From: Frateuria edaphi
GTDB lineage: Bacteria; Pseudomonadota; Gammaproteobacteria; Xanthomonadales; Rhodanobacteraceae
Assembly: GCF_021117405.1 (NCBI RefSeq)
Contig: NZ_CP088251.1
Coordinates: 806,001-870,000 of the forward strand
Length of the DNA stretch: 64,000 bases
Direction: 5' to 3'
This document shows positions 63,409-64,000 of the stretch, piece after piece; positions within the stretch are counted from its first letter, which is position 1, and the number at the start of each line of letters is the position of its first letter. The notes under the pieces are model-generated. The model saw only the letters and a program-made list of their open reading frames with translations. It searched no databases and had not been told where the DNA came from. Position numbers and translations under genes: made by a program.

Positions 63409-63714
63409 ATGGCAAAGACCTCGATGGTCAACCGCGACATCAAGCGGACCAAGCTCGTCAAGAAGTACGCCGCCAAGCGCGCCGAACTGAAGGCGATCGT
63501 GGTGAACCCGAACGCCTCGTACGACGAGAAGATGGACGCGCAGTCCAAGCTGCAGAAGCTGCCGCGCGACGCCAGCCCGGTGCGCCAGCGCAACCGTTGC
63601 GAGCTGTCCGGTCGCCCGCGCGGCGTGTACCGCAAGTTCGGCCTGGGCCGCAACAAGCTGCGCGAAGCGACCATGCGCGGCGACGTGCCCGGCCTGCGCA
63701 AGGCCAGCTGGTAA
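63409..63714 (+). CDS. rpsN: 30S ribosomal protein S14 (zinc-free type)
   Basis: 101 residues, long form without CxxC pairs. [20 protein letters not shown] and [20 protein letters not shown] match. A 210-base gap follows, which is unusual in the spc operon. Confidence 0.97.
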   Translation: MAKTSMVNRDIKRTKLVKKYAAKRAELKAIVVNPNASYDEKMDAQSKLQKLPRDASPVRQRNRCELSGRPRGVYRKFGLGRNKLREATMRGDVPGLRKASW

Positions 63715-63795
63715 GTCTCCAGGCGGCGGGCGTCCTTGCGCTCGCCGCTCCGCAGGCAGCCGTCGCGGCTGCCCGGTGCATAAATCGCGCCGACG

Positions 63796-63825
63796 TTCGC
63801 TAAAAGTGGAAATAGCTGCTATAGT
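63796..63825 (+). promoter_or_regulatory. Putative internal promoter upstream of rpsH
   Basis: TGCTATAGT gives an extended -10 (hexamer 63820-63825), with TTCGCT 18 bases upstream. The -10 context CTGCTATA is the same as in the S10 upstream promoter at 56814. Confidence 0.5.
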
Positions 63826-63832
63826 CGTCGGT

Positions 63833-63865
63833 CTGCGCAACGCAGGCTGGCTGCTTTTTGCCAGC
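63833..63865 (+). promoter_or_regulatory. 5'-end stem-loops of the rpsH leader
   Basis: CTGCG-CAA-CGCAG at 63833-63845, directly at the predicted start, then GCTGGC 63846-63851 pairing with GCCAGC 63860-63865 around TGCTTTTT. Confidence 0.45.
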
Positions 63866-63924
63866 TCACAATCTGATTGATTTCCGGTTTTATCGGATAT
63901 CGGTGCACTCTGAAGGATGTTTTC

Positions 63925-64000
63925 ATGAGCATGACTGATCCCATCGCCGATCTGTTTACGCGCATCCGCAATGCCCAGCTTTCGGGCAAGCAGGCCGTAA
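63925..64000 (+). CDS. rpsH: 30S ribosomal protein S8, 5' end only
   Basis: The first 25 codons before the window ends: MSMTDPIADLFTRIRNAQLS is the S8 N-terminus. GAAGGA lies about 8 bases ahead of ATG 63925; a second ATG two codons on is possible. In E. coli S8 represses the spc operon. Confidence 0.95.
   Translation, partial: MSMTDPIADLFTRIRNAQLSGKQAV

Overview
The window is GC-rich gammaproteobacterial chromosome. Gene order and protein families point to the Xanthomonadales (Lysobacterales), probably Rhodanobacteraceae. The supporting signs are hemA-prfA followed by an O-GlcNAc-transferase-like gene, lolB next to ispE, the tRNA Tyr-Gly-Thr-tuf / tRNA-Trp-secE-nusG block, a second near-identical tuf in the str operon, and secreted S53 and M4 proteases. 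No rRNA, CRISPR array, prophage or complete insertion sequence was seen. This assignment comes from recalled family knowledge, not from a database search.

Region 1 (1-3.7 kb): the 5' part of a sigma-70-family factor gene (minus strand), divergent from pntAb-pntB (membrane transhydrogenase), then a small membrane protein and sufT.

Region 2 (3.6-12.1 kb): a block of three secreted proteases, one M4 thermolysin-like metalloprotease and two tandem-duplicated S53 sedolisin-like peptidases. Each has its own leader and terminator. The three leaders share a two-hairpin RNA-like element with a conserved CGCATGRGGTCCG block, a conserved CCGCATC loop and stems that change in a pairing-preserving way. 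It matches no riboswitch class I could recognise and is the best candidate here for something undescribed.

Region 3 (12-29.7 kb): housekeeping genes. They include a one-domain asparaginase, an AidB-like acyl-CoA dehydrogenase, wrbA with a DUF2069 gene, a YihY/BrkB membrane protein, a TlpA-like protein and acylphosphatase. Next come hemA-prfA-OGT-like (minus strand) and, divergently, a TPR lipoprotein, lolB and an in-frame GNAT-IspE fusion, then tRNA-Gln, prs, rplY, pth and ychF.

Region 4 (29.7-37.6 kb): small exported proteins, the ergothioneine pair egtB-egtD, an RsmC-like methyltransferase overlapping rsuA, a YkgJ-like cysteine-cluster protein, selO and trxC.

Region 5 (37.7-64 kb): the core expression block. 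It runs tRNA-Tyr, -Gly, -Thr, tuf1, tRNA-Trp, secE, nusG, rplKAJL, rpoBC, then rpsL-rpsG-fusA-tuf2, then the S10 operon running into spc, ending inside rpsH. Predicted promoters before rplK, rpsL, rpsJ and rpsH are each followed, almost at the predicted transcription start, by a stem-loop and a T-rich stretch. This suggests shared 5'-end hairpin control of the ribosomal operons.
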